From assembly GCA_037577475.1 (NCBI GenBank), contig CM075197.1:23042650-23106649 (forward strand): a stretch of DNA of 64,000 bases, given 5' to 3'. Position 1 is the stretch's first letter; the number at the start of each line of letters is the position of its first letter. This document shows positions 1 through 10,099 of the stretch, piece after piece. The stretch is from Chaunax sp. Z400 (Eukaryota; Chordata; Actinopteri; Lophiiformes; Chaunacidae). The notes under the pieces were generated by a model that searched no databases, was not told where the DNA came from, and saw nothing but the letters and a program-made list of their open reading frames with translations. The translations under genes and the position numbers were made by a program.

Positions 1-99
1 TGGAAAACTGAACGTGCACATGAACCCTCCGCAGGTCAAAGCCACCATCATCAGTGAGCAGCAAGCCAAGGCCCTGCTGAAAAATGAGAACACAAGAAA
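1..99 (+). CDS. stat5b: stat5b exon (coiled coil to DNA-binding domain junction)
   Basis: Reads GKLNVHMNPPQVKATIISEQ and onward to NENTR in frame from base 2, matching STAT5 at the start of its DNA-binding domain. The donor is GTAAGT at 100-105. The last two bases, AA, join T of the next exon to make Asn. The exon is cut by the window edge. Confidence 0.93.
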
Positions 100-3000
100 G
101 TAAGTCCTGCTGCTCATTCATGCCAGTGTAACCCTACCCGAATAACCACACATAATCAGGTTTTTCTGGAGGATCACACTTATTCTATTTGGTGACAAAG
201 AATACAATACAAAATAGCAAATAGTGACACAATTTATTTTGAACTGATACAAACTGTAGCAACAATACACACATGCCCTTTGTGCTTTGTACAAACATCT
301 TTCAGTATCCCTACTTCCTTGGTGGGGACATTGTGATGGGATCCCGTGGCGCCATTAAGATTAAGAATCCTGGTTTTCTACAGGGATGACTGGATCCCAG
401 TTTGAACCCTGGTCCTGTGTGTTTTCAGACCTCACCACAGAGACATGGCTGGAACTTTAACAATGCCCTAGAGAAATCTGTGGTGTGGATGCAGAATCTA
501 CATTTAGCCTGTTCCACAGCCTCATTCCACATTCCTCCCCGATAATAGAAACCTTTCAAGACTGTAGGTCAGCCAGGCAGCCAGTGGTTAAATGGGTGAG
601 CAATTCAACAGCTCAGCCATCATCTGCTGTTTCTCATCTAAAGCACCCGGTTTGACCTCTGATCCACAGCCCAGAGACGTCCGCTGGGTACGTTGGTGTG
701 TATGTAAAGAGGATAGACGGCATGTTTTCACTCAGCTTGTGCAATCCAAACGAGCATCGTTTAGTTTAAGTTTGTTCTGGGAAGCATGTAATTGTCAGCA
801 CTCGAATGCATCACAGCAGACTCCGCAACATGTTGACTCACTCCTTGATTGTTGATCTCCTTCAGTGACAGCAGTGGGGAGATTCTCAACAACAACTGTG
901 TGATGGAGTACCACCAAACCACAGGCACCCTCAGCGCCCACTTCAGGAACATGGTGAGTGCTCCTGAAGTAATGTAACTATCTCATCATCGACGGGTCTG
1001 CAGAGACCTGCTCACTCAGACACACAGGTAGCTATTAAGTGAAGGAATTGTCTGATGTCGTGCCAATTGTTTTGTGATATCTGGAAGAAATTGACAGTAT
1101 ATTTAAATTACATTTAAATAAAATCTACTTGGATCTAATAGGATTTAGAAGCATCAGTGTTGAGAAGCATCCAGTATCGGGTAGTACAGTACAGGACATA
1201 CTGGAAAAACCATTGGAGGATCAGTCTGCACCTTCACAAGAACCTCTGTCTACATCACTCATGTTGAAATGAACAATCCCAAGAGACCTCCATTGGATTA
1301 TTTACATGTCAGCCTTGTAGTATGACTCAAAGTGAATTACACATGCATGCACTGCATGTATGATGTGTGCATTGTCAGCCTAAATACGTCAGCAACATGT
1401 GCCCTTATCTGTCGTTCTCCCCCCGTTGTTCCTACACGTCGTCTCTCATGCAGTCTTTGAAGAGGATCAAGCGATCGGACAGGCGCGGAGCCGAGTCTGT
1501 CACAGAGGAGAAGTTCACCATTCTGTTTGAGTCCCAGTTTAGCGTCGGAGGGAACGAGCTCGTCTTTCAAGTGAAGGTAAGCGGACGCACACGGGTGATG
1601 CTCCTTGAAGGTTGAATCGGAAGCAAACTGGACTTCTGTTGAGGGTTTGGAGACGTTTCACGTCTCATACAAGAGGCTTCTTCAGTTCTAACTGACCGAT
1701 ATTTGAACTCCTCTGTGGTCTTTTACTCATTGAGAGTCTTTGAGGTCAAATGTTTACAGTTGACTCAAACAGCACTATTGTGGGTTGTTTGGGTCCTCGA
1801 GGACACAAGTTGTTTATTTGCCTACTGGAGCATCATGTGAGTCGGTAGCATTACTATCGGCTTCACTTGATTCAAAGTGTGAATGGTGGGGAAAGTTTCT
1901 AGGGTGAGATGCTAAGCCTGAATTGCATGTGGGTGAAAGGTTTTTAGAGATGGTCCTTCCTCCCTCCATCTGTCCTCTCTGTCCAGAATGTGTACATTGT
2001 TGTCTTCAACTGAATGTCCCTCATCTTTTAGATGTAGGTGGACTGCTAAGTCCTGAGTCCTTTATTCTTAAGCGCTGCTTCTGTTTCGCCAAGAGTTCCA
2101 CATCAGCCCAACCAGTCCCGCTCCATCCTTTTCCTTTTTGGTCTTTTTCCCAGTCACTTTATGACGTTGTTAAAAAAAGCCGTTTCTCACCATTAGAAAC
2201 CCGTAAACACTGTTAAAGGTCATGTTGGTTTTGCAGCATGTGCAGCATTTATTGTTACAGTGTTCTTATGCTGATGGCCTCCCGTCTTTCTCTGCACAGA
2301 CGTTATCACTTCCTGTTGTGGTGATAGTTCACGGCAGCCAAGACAATAATGCCACGGCGACGGTGTTGTGGGACAATGCTTTTGCAGAGCCGGTGAGTAA
2401 AAGTTAGCGAGTGTCTGCCTTCAAATGTTTATCTTGAGATGGTTAAACTTTCAATTAGCCTGTGTGTTTAAATGTTTTCAGACACCAGTCAAAGACACAG
2501 CCTTCTGTACCACAGCCCTGGTTAAATGTAACATATAGGAATTGTGTTCATCTACAATAAACAATTTCAAAAACTGGCTAAGCCCTGAATTAATTTATCA
2601 AATAAAGTCCGTTTGATTGGCATGTCTGACATTTTATTGACTAAACCACTAAGAGAAGGAAATAGCAAGTCATATGATTATACAAATAATCAATAGTTGC
2701 TGCCCTTCATATGAATATATAATCTTTATTCATTTAGATACAAGGTTCAAGTCATCAAGTAGATTAATTTCTGTATGCTGTATATGTTGTCTATGCACTT
2801 GTTTTATTTTATTTTCTTCTGGATGAGTTCATGAAAGCTATCCTTGCACTGCACCTCTGGAAACAGCTGTGCGCATGTGCTCATGTGTGCACATTTTTTT
2901 CCGTGACTGCATTTTCACGTTCTGCCACCTCGCTCCTCGGCAAATCTCTTGCGAATCACCTGCCGTTCCCCTCTTCTGTCTGCAGGGGCGAGTGCCTTTC

Positions 3001-4124
3001 CTCGTGCCAGATAAAGTGCTTTGGCCTCAGCTGTGCGACGCCATCAACATGAAGTACAAGGCTGAGGTGCAGAGTAATCGAGGCCTGTCTGAGGAGAACC
3101 TGGTCTTCCTGGCTCAAAAGGCCTTCAGCAGCTCCAGCAACAACCCAGACGACTACCGCAACATGACTATGACTTGGTCACAGTTCAACAGGGTCAGCAG
3201 CAGTTTTCTTTTTTCCTTGTGAATCTCTGCCTCTGTATCCTCTACGACTATAAACACATAGTTTATAAAGAGCATTTTAACTGGCTGTTATCATCAGTGT
3301 TAAATCTGTGAATTTATATCTCACTTAGTCGTCGATACGTCTGTCCGTCTGTAATCATTATTGTAGCATATCTCGCAAACTATACATACTGGCTCCACAA
3401 AACTTCATACAGATACTAACCATGATCAGCAGTTGTGCCTTTTGACATTTTTGAACTTTCTACAAATTGTAGTTTTTGCAGTTTCCATGACAACGGGAGT
3501 TTTAAGGTGATTCTGAAGGGTGGTCATCTTGTCCGGAGCATGTCTCACAAACTATATGTTCTAGATTCACCAAACTATGCACATAATTTAACCATGATTA
3601 TTGATTATGTCTTTTGATATTTTGATTTTAAACAATATTCACTACTTCAGGCTCACCAAAGGAGTGGAGGATATGTCATATACTGATGAATTTGTTGTAC
3701 AGTTTTTTTTAGGGGGGGTTGGTGTCAGGGTGACATGTTACCTGCAGATGCTAGTTTCAGTGAGCCATTCCAGCCACATGCTTGCTCTTCACGGAGTGAT
3801 TTGCTATTGGTTATTCATACATGGAAACATTTCGTGCTCCATTTGCAGCGTCTCTACAGCCCTATTCTGTAGTTGACTTGAGTGAGAACACCTCATTGGT
3901 AGCGAGGCCTTCATCCTAATGGGCTTGTTTGTCCACACAGTGAAAGGCTGGGGGCCTCATTTTCTGGCTCGAAGCAGCTGGTGATGGTGGAAAACGCACT
4001 CACATTCACCACACACCATCAGTCTCATTAGATTACAGGAACATCAAGTTTCAGCCACTCCACAGACTGATGTATAAGCTGCGCACATACACACCGTTTC
4101 ACCGTCTCTTCTTCTTCCCCTCTC

Positions 4125-4166
<42 letters not shown>

Positions 4167-5739
4167 CATAAATACATACAGCTGCACACTTCAAGTGAGA
4201 CAGAGATGAGAACATGTTGTTCTCTGTTTTTATGAACCGGATAGACATGAGGTAAAGTGAAAAACCTGTGTACAAACAAGCTTTTTCCCCAAAATGTTGT
4301 GCTTACAGGAAAGCTTGCCAGGGAGGAACTTTACATTTTGGCAGTGGTTTGATGGAGTGATGGAGCTCACAAAAAAGCATCTGAAACCACACTGGAATGA
4401 TGGGTAAGTCAACTTTTTTTTTGGTTGTGTTTTTTGTTTAATCTTTGCCTGAAAAATGTGGCTAAACTGAGGAATAAAAGCTCTGCCTCTGAAACAGCTG
4501 GCCTGCCTGTTCCACTGTATATCTCTCTTATTTTTCAGAGCCATATTGGGCTTTGTGAACAAGCAGCAAGCGCAGGACATGCTGATGTCCAAATCCAACG
4601 GCACTTTCCTTCTGCGCTTTAGTGACTCTGAGATCGGAGGAATTACAATCGCCTGGGTGGCAGAAAATCCTAACAAAGCAGGTATAACATGTAGACGTAT
4701 GTTACTAAGAAAAGCTGCTCTTTTCTTTTTTTAATCTGCTCCACCTCAGAATGGTAAACGACCACCTGTGATACATGTAGCATCGGGCATCGAGAATCGG
4801 GTCCCAAAATTCCGATTCCATCGGAATCCTTAAGAAATTTTAATATTGATTCTGCTTATCGGTTCCTAAATAAATGTCACTCGCGCTCAAGTTAAGTTTC
4901 AGTTTTCCATGGCAGTGAAGGTAACTGTAATGGTTGCTTAATATGGGATGGCAGAGTCAGATCAAGATCAATATCTGATCAATATATACTGTTTGTTTTG
5001 GTGCTGTGTGTCCAGGTGAGAGAATGGTTTGGAACCTCATGCCCTACACAACCAAAGACTTCTCCATTCGCTCTCTGGCTGACCGCATCAGCGATCTCAA
5101 TCACCTCCTGTTCCTCTACCCCGACAGACCCAAGGATGAGGTTTTCTCCAAGTATTACACCCCACCCCACTGTATGCATCCTTCTTCTGCCGTCACGTTC
5201 AAAATTTAATACCACAGTTTTAAAGCCTTCGTAGTGAAGGGTTGTCTCGATCGCTGCTTTACAAGCTGTCTCTCGCTCTGTTTTTTTTTCTAAAGGTAAA
5301 GCAGTGGATGGCTACGTGAAACCGCAAATCAAACAAGTGGTGCCTGAGTGAGTGTTAAGCTTCTTGTTCCCGTCTACCCTCTGTTCTTCCATTCCTGCTC
5401 TGTCTCTCCTCTCTTTCTTCCCTGCTGTCCACCTTCCAGTTTTTCATCTGTGGCAACATTAAGTTAATGACTAAATATTGGACCTTGAATTCAGATCAGC
5501 TCTTAGCTCTTATAGTTGGAGGGGGCCAATTAAGGACGGCTACGGTTCCTGAGCGAGCTTGTCTTCCACTCATCATTAGAGTTAGGCTTGTTAGTTAGCT
5601 GGCCCCACTTCCTCGTCTCCACAGTTTGTTCACCCGCAATACAGAGAATGGCCATAATGATGCAGCAAGGCCAGGAAAACACGCTGAGGGCAGTTGCTTT
5701 GGCAACTGCTGAACATAGACTCATAGGCTTTTATCTGGG

Positions 5740-5777
<38 letters not shown>

Positions 5778-6256
5778 ATGTGTGCGCGTGCGTGCATGTG
5801 TGTGTACAGGTTTGCTACAGCCAATCCAGACCCAGCAAGTGGGAACCCAACCTATATGGATCACGGCCCCTCCCCAGCACCTGTCAATCACACTCACACC
5901 TACGGCATGTACCCACCTATGTGAGTCAACAACTCCTTTGAACGTATTCTCTGTATGATTGTGCATTTGCATTTGATGTGAAAAGCATCAGCAGAATTGC
6001 CCATAGGGAGGTGGGGGGATTTTTTCAGGGCCCCAGTCTCTAGATGGTGCCCATGGAGAACATGTTGCTGCTGTTTTTGGTGCTTCCAGCTTGTCTTGAG
6101 TGTGTTTGGCTCCACTCTGTGTCCTGTGGCAGGAGTGACTCTATGTTGGACGCCGATGGAGAATTCGACCTGGACGACACCATGGATGTGGCGAGGCACG
6201 TAGAGGAGCTCCTTCGACGGCCTGTAGAGAGCCAGTGGGGCGGCCAACAGTCCTGA
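2..6256 (+). CDS. stat5b: STAT5 (STAT5B-like) transcription factor, 3' eleven coding exons, partial
   Basis: Latent cytoplasmic transcription factor. After JAK phosphorylation of one C-terminal tyrosine it dimerises through its SH2 domain and binds GAS elements in the nucleus downstream of cytokine, prolactin and growth-hormone receptors. The joined exons are 2-99, 866-953, 1454-1576, 2300-2392, 2986-3192, 4309-4403, 4539-4681, 5016-5171, 5296-5347, 5810-5920 and 6133-6256. They give 429 residues plus stop, all in frame with GT-AG junctions. The order seen is end of coiled coil/DNA-binding domain, linker (WSQFNR, FWQWFDGVM), SH2 (FLLRFSDSE), phospho-Tyr motif (DGYVKPQIKQVV) and acidic transactivation tail (DGEFDLDDTMDVARHVEELL). 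Assignment to the B type rests on the tail ending RPVESQWGGQQS, like human STAT5B rather than the longer STAT5A tail, and on ERMVWNLMP. The N-terminal domain and most of the coiled coil lie upstream of the window. Confidence 0.96.
866..953 (+). CDS. stat5b: stat5b exon (DNA-binding domain)
   Basis: The acceptor TTCAG ends at 865 and the donor GTGAGT starts at 954. The exon encodes DSSGEILNNNCVMEY through TGTLSAHFRNM, a nearly invariant STAT5 segment, and ends in phase 0. Confidence 0.94.
1454..1576 (+). CDS. stat5b: stat5b exon (DNA-binding domain core)
   Basis: The acceptor CAG ends at 1453 and the donor GTAAGC starts at 1577. Its 41 codons start SLKRIKRSDRRGAESVTEEK and end ELVFQVK, including the basic KRIKRSDRR stretch of the STAT5 DNA-binding domain. 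Phase 0 at both ends. Confidence 0.95.
2300..2392 (+). CDS. stat5b: stat5b exon (DNA-binding domain)
   Basis: The acceptor CACAG ends at 2299 and the donor GTGAGT starts at 2393. Its 31 codons start TLSLPVVVIVHGSQDNNATA and end WDNAFAEP, carrying the VVVIVHGSQ element of the STAT DNA-binding fold. Phase 0 at both ends. Confidence 0.95.
2986..3192 (+). CDS. stat5b: stat5b exon (end of DNA-binding domain and linker)
   Basis: The acceptor CTGCAG ends at 2985. Its 69 codons run from GRVPFLVPDKVLWPQLCDAI to MTMTWSQFNR. The donor is GTCAGC, weaker than the GTRAGT donors of the other exons. The region encodes the end of the DNA-binding domain and the start of the helical linker. Confidence 0.94.
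3366..3707 (+). repeat. Diverged tandem duplication, about 172-bp unit, in a stat5b intron
   Basis: Two related units lie head to tail. Unit 1 opens GCATATCTCGCAAACTAT at 3366, and unit 2 opens GCATGTCTCACAAACTAT at 3538, a shift of 172 bp. Both continue with 'caccaaa/ccacaaaacttc', 'aaccatgat' and 'cttttgacattttg/cttttgatattttg' in the same order. Identity is clearly imperfect, so the duplication is old. The right edge is approximate. Confidence 0.6.
4127..4167 (+). repeat. (AC)n microsatellite in a stat5b intron
   Basis: Uninterrupted AC dinucleotide run of about 20 units, 141 bp upstream of the linker exon. Confidence 0.97.
4309..4403 (+). CDS. stat5b: stat5b exon (linker domain)
   Basis: The acceptor TTACAG ends at 4308 and the donor GTAAGT starts at 4404. 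The exon encodes ESLPGRNFTFWQWFDGVMEL and ends KPHWNDG, the conserved linker helix region. It ends in phase 2, and GG joins A to complete Gly. Confidence 0.94.
4539..4681 (+). CDS. stat5b: stat5b exon (SH2 domain, phosphotyrosine pocket)
   Basis: The acceptor TTTTCAG ends at 4538. The exon encodes AILGFVNKQQAQDML, then FLLRFSDSEIGGITIAW with the phosphotyrosine-binding Arg codon at 4615-4617, then VAENPNKAG up to the donor at 4682. The segment after AW is four residues longer than in human STAT5A/B and lacks the Lys-Phe that follows AW there. Confidence 0.92.
5016..5171 (+). CDS. stat5b: stat5b exon (C-terminal half of SH2)
   Basis: The acceptor TCCAG ends at 5015 and the donor GTATGC starts at 5172. 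The exon encodes ERMVWNLMPYTTKDFSIRSL, then DRPKDEVFSKYYTPPH. The ERM-WNLMP wording is shared with human STAT5B, whereas STAT5A reads ERNLWNLKP. It ends with one base that completes Cys in the next exon. Confidence 0.94.
5296..5347 (+). CDS. stat5b: stat5b exon carrying the JAK-phosphorylated tyrosine
   Basis: The acceptor TAAAG ends at 5295 and the donor GTGAGT starts at 5348. The short exon encodes KAVDGYVKPQIKQVVP. The Tyr codon at 5313-5315 corresponds to human STAT5B Tyr699, the activating phosphorylation site whose reciprocal SH2 binding makes the dimer. Confidence 0.95.
5743..5773 (+). repeat. stat5b: (TG)n microsatellite next to a stat5b splice acceptor
   Basis: Pure TG run of about 15 units, continued by degenerate TG/CG-rich sequence up to the TACAG acceptor at 5805-5809. 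It replaces the usual polypyrimidine tract of the following exon. Confidence 0.95.
5810..5920 (+). CDS. stat5b: stat5b exon (proximal transactivation domain, symmetric 111 bp)
   Basis: The acceptor TACAG ends at 5809 and the donor GTGAGT starts at 5921. The exon encodes FATANPDPASGNPTYMDHGP and ends TYGMYPP, aligning with the FVNASAD...YMDQAPSP region of mammalian STAT5. It is 111 bp and enters and leaves in the same phase, so skipping would keep the frame. The acceptor tract is a TG microsatellite rather than a pyrimidine run. Confidence 0.92.
6133..6256 (+). CDS. stat5b: stat5b terminal coding exon (acidic activation helix, stop TGA)
   Basis: The acceptor GGCAG ends at 6132. The exon encodes SDSMLDADGEFDLDDTMDVA, then RHVEELLRRPVESQWGGQQS, and stops at TGA 6254-6256. 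The DGEFDLDDTMDVARHVEELL helix is the conserved STAT5 transactivation core. The short end after ESQW is STAT5B-like. Confidence 0.95.
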
Positions 6257-6801
6257 CCCCTGACCTTTTAACCCGTGACAACACCAAACAAACCCTGCCT
6301 CCCAACCTGCCCGACTCACATTGACATTTCTCATGGTTTAATTCCATTCATTTCTCTTTTTATCAGATAGCTATAATGTGAAATGTTAATAATGGTTCTG
6401 ATTTGTTTTTCTTTTCAGCATGACGGCATGCATGTCGGTGACTTCTCTTAGTTTTATTTGTGTCTTTAAGTGTTTGTAAAACAGGCTAGGTATAATGCAA
6501 AACCTCCAATGTTACAGTATTGTGAAAGAGAAAAGAAAACCTAATGTTCATCCACATTGTGCATGTGTTTCCAAATGATTTTGAACAGATTTTTAAAAAA
6601 AATAAGATGCTACTGTATGAAGTCATTTTAACAGTTGAATGTTTTTATTTTGTCATATCTTCTTCTTGTAAATGGGTTGTCAGTACTTCGATAGTGACAT
6701 TGAACTTACCTTGGGGAAAAAACAAAACTTAATGAAGAATTTTTGCTTCTGCTTTTAAACATATCTCATTCATTGCTCTGCAGAGTTACAGTGAGTTTAA
6801 A

Positions 6802-6833
<32 letters not shown>

Positions 6834-8255
6834 AATACACACTAACCTAAGTGCAGAGTGACTCTAATGCTCTCTGCAACTGACAGAACACACACACATC
6901 AGCTCACGGTAGTACACATGCACAAGTGTACCATGTACAGTATTTGGTCTGATTTGTTCACCAGCTGAAACCCAGGACGGGGGTTTGTGCACCTCACTCG
7001 CTCACACAGGGCTATTTGTCTTCTGTTTGCACACAGAATTGCAAAGGTACTAGTTAGTATTTACCCAGCGCTGCCTGCTTGTCCTCTCAGGTCTCTCTGT
7101 GCTCCTCATCAATGCTACCTTGCAATGTCCTACTGACAGTCATTGTTACTTTTGGTTCTGTTGTTTCTGCTCCACATTCACACCAACAGGTATGCTCATT
7201 GTTTTGTTTTTTTCTTGTTTTTGTTTTTTTGCTTGACAATAATCACCTGATGAAGTCTAGATGCATGAAGCGTCACTCGTCTTGGCCTGAATATTCCATT
7301 CTGACTCTTCTGGCTGTCCGTCCTCTCGTCCCTGTAGCTTTGTCATGACACTGTGGCAAAACTGGGGTGTGCGACTCCCCCGTGTGACAGCATGACCACA
7401 CCAGCAACTGAAGACGCAAGGCATAAATAGATGGGTGCAGGCTTTGAATGCCAAGACTCACCAGCTGCTGGGCCACATATACTGTAGAACTCAAGCATTT
7501 TGTGTCACGGCAGTGTGTGTTTCTCTCTGGCTTTTGTTTTGGGTCAAGATTAGTTCCCCTTTTTCCTACACATAAGAGACAAGAGATACATTAGATGGAA
7601 AAAGTTGAGACTATTATCCCACTCCCTCCTCTGACACAGACATAAACACACAATATTGAACAGAAAATATGTCACTGTCGACAGCCTTGCACCTCAGGAA
7701 TGAATCGCTTTGCTTAGCTTGCGTATGAGCCAAATAGAAAATCTGTGTACGCAGAATATACAACCTGTATTTTCTCTATTGTAATTCTATTTTATTATTG
7801 ATTCTCGGGCACTCCCCCTATCGAATGTAACCCCTTTGCATGACCATGTTGAGTATTTACACACAAAATGCAGACGTTTCAAGTCTTGTGTCACCATAGG
7901 TCCCAGTTGAAACGGACACAAATGGAAATCCAAAGAATTTATGATTTATTTTGTGTTTGTCCGACAGACATTACAGTATTAAGATATTCCCTCGTCTATC
8001 TTTTAATTTCCTCTGTAAACATTTTTGAAATCTCAAGCTAAATGAGCAATCTTGTCATATTATCCTTCAAAATTCTCATCATTCTTTCGCTCTGTTCCAC
8101 TCTAGACTGTGTATTTTTTGATGATGTAGATGGCGCTGTGTGCTGTTCGATGTATGTACTATGTTTGTGGTTTGGGGTTATCACTTGGAGGCTTTTCCAA
8201 GAGAAACGGCTCTTGAATTGAAAAGAAGAAAATAAAGTTTTATAAATAATTTGAA
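6257..8255 (+). other. stat5b: stat5b 3' untranslated region, about 2 kb
   Basis: Non-coding AT-rich sequence between the stop codon and the first canonical AATAAA. It contains a 20-base poly(A) run followed by a short AT run at about 6799-6832 and no recognisable exon. The cleavage position just after 8250 is inferred from the hexamer. A UTR of this length fits mammalian STAT5B, whose 3' UTR is also long. Confidence 0.6.
8231..8236 (+). terminator. stat5b: Candidate polyadenylation signal of stat5b
   Basis: First AATAAA downstream of the stat5b stop codon. A second AATAAA at 8298-8303 is followed by a T-rich and TG-rich stretch and may be an alternative site. Confidence 0.6.
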
Positions 8256-9480
8256 CTCAACCTGTAGACGTACATGCGATTTTGATGTCACTACAAAAAT
8301 AAATGCTATTTTTTTATGTGTGCAGTCAACACCATTGATTTAATCCCCAAGCAGCAGAGACGTAGCACTCTCAGAAGCTCACCTGGATTTAACAGGAACA
8401 TGTAAGCATGAATGTTCGTGCCGAGCAATGGGGAAGTTGTTTTTCTACAGGGAAAAGGGATTTAATGTGTCAACATATTTTGCACTTTCCAATATACTGC
8501 ATGAGGCTTTCAGCGTAATAGAAATGGGCCAAAACAGGCTCTGGGTGGAAGAAAATGTCTTTTACAGGTGTTTCAGATGAGAAAGTCTATTTTGCAGAGA
8601 AATCCATCATCCCATCCCCCGAGAACATTTCTAGTTACACATGGTATTAGTATTTTAATAACTTTACCTTAAAGGAACCTAAGACCAAAGTATTTTTTTT
8701 CCAAAGCATGCTATTATTATTTAGATTTTTCAGTATCTGTGGTGCTGTCATTTACTTGTCACGTACCATTTTTGTACAATTTGAATATCAACGTGGAGAC
8801 TGCAGATAGTCAATAATAATTGAAAGAAATATTTCAAATTCAGAATTATGCAAGTAATCTTATCATTCCAGAATATTGCAGTTGTAAAAAGGAATTATAT
8901 CTTCATGTGAAGGTGGAAACATTTGAGACATTGGTCAATTTGAATCTACAACAATAACACAGAACGCATATGAATGTTCTATGCTCTCTGCTGCATCAAC
9001 ACCCAGAGCAACACAAACTGGAGCGTGTGAATACAAGCTGATGTTAATAGTGCATCAAACTGAATGGGGACTAATTGTGTCTGTGAATGTGTGAAGAATT
9101 AGCGTGGTAATTATGATATGTTGCACATCTCAAATCTGATCATTAGTAAGGGTAAGTGTGGGATGCCATTTGGAATAGTAATAATACAGTTTGTGCACAC
9201 ATATGTTTAAAAAAAATTTTTTTTTTTACACAGTATTCAACTGCACAGGCTTTTGGCAGTAACTCGTGATAACAGAATCTTAGTCTGGACCACAAATGTT
9301 CTGATTTAGCTCTATTCTGCTATCTGGTGGATATAAGATGCATAACATATCTATGTGTGTGGATGAGTATTACACATAATGAGTGAGTGTGGGGTATGGG
9401 TTATTATGGTAAGGGTAAGTCTCTATTCTGTCATCTGGTGGATATAAGAAACATTTCTTTATGTGTGCGTGTGTGTGTGT
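8256..9480. other. Intergenic AT-rich DNA, nothing recognised
   Basis: Past the two candidate poly(A) signals I see only AT-rich sequence with short homopolymers, such as an A/T run at about 9208-9229. There is no coding similarity, RNA gene or named repeat. Confidence 0.5.
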
Positions 9481-9486
9481 ATTACT

Positions 9487-9558
9487 CACGTTGTGGGGAC
9501 ATATCTAATATGGGGACTCACCTTGATGGGGACAAAACTAATGTCCCCACAATGTATG
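9487..9558. repeat. Short inverted repeat built on TGTGGGGACAT
   Basis: ACGTTGTGGGGACAT at 9488-9502 is mirrored by ATGTCCCCACAATGT at about 9541-9555, with a further TGGGGAC copy between them. This pair recurs in many fish genomes as part of a short non-autonomous repeat (family knowledge). Its boundaries are not resolved here. Confidence 0.45.
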
Positions 9559-9640
9559 TTATAAATTTTTAGGGTCACAGCACGGTCAAAGGCCAGGGTA
9601 AGATTAGGGGTTGGGTTATAGCTATGGGTTATTGTAATAG

Positions 9641-10095
9641 ACTGTGTTTACATGCACATCAGTATCCTGGTTATAAGGCTTAATCACGGTTCTGATCATA
9701 TTCAGGATACGACGTTTACATGAACACACAGAAATCTCGATATCCATACATGTAAGTACTAGTATCCCGGTTACTGAAGTCTGCGTGTTGTTGCCAAGCA
9801 TATAGCCCAAGGTTTTATCAAATTTGAACATGGCTGGATTAGAGCCACTGCTTACATTTTGATGTTTGGCCACGTAATAATGCTTCTTTAGCGTTTTCCA
9901 TCATGACCAGACGTGCTCCAACGTCCGTGTTTGGAGACCGGCTACCTGTGACCTGTTTATGACTAACATGAACAGATCTGCGTTACGGTGCCTTCTCCCA
10001 TCTAAACTGCCACATATATTTAATGTGCAAACACAAAGATGGATTACTCAAAAACCCGATAATCAGGGGGATACTGATGTGCATGCAAACACAGT
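9641..10095. mobile_element. 455-bp terminal-inverted-repeat element (MITE-like)
   Basis: The left end starts ACTGTGTTTACATGCACATC and continues AGTATCC to about 9674. The right end (10059-10095) is its near-perfect reverse complement, opening ACTGTGTTTGCATGCACATC on the minus strand. The arms match over roughly 34 bp with few differences. A further TTTACATGAACACAC copy lies inside at 9714-9728. There is no transposase frame, so it is non-autonomous. No clear target-site duplication is visible, and the superfamily cannot be assigned by eye. Confidence 0.75.
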
Positions 10096-10099
10096 CACA

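Noticed and set aside
4780..4880. Mirrored 'atcgagaatcgg/ccgattcc' words, possibly a regulatory palindrome.
   Set aside because: Matches the wording of a common diffuse fish repeat and the arms are imperfect. I could not define boundaries.
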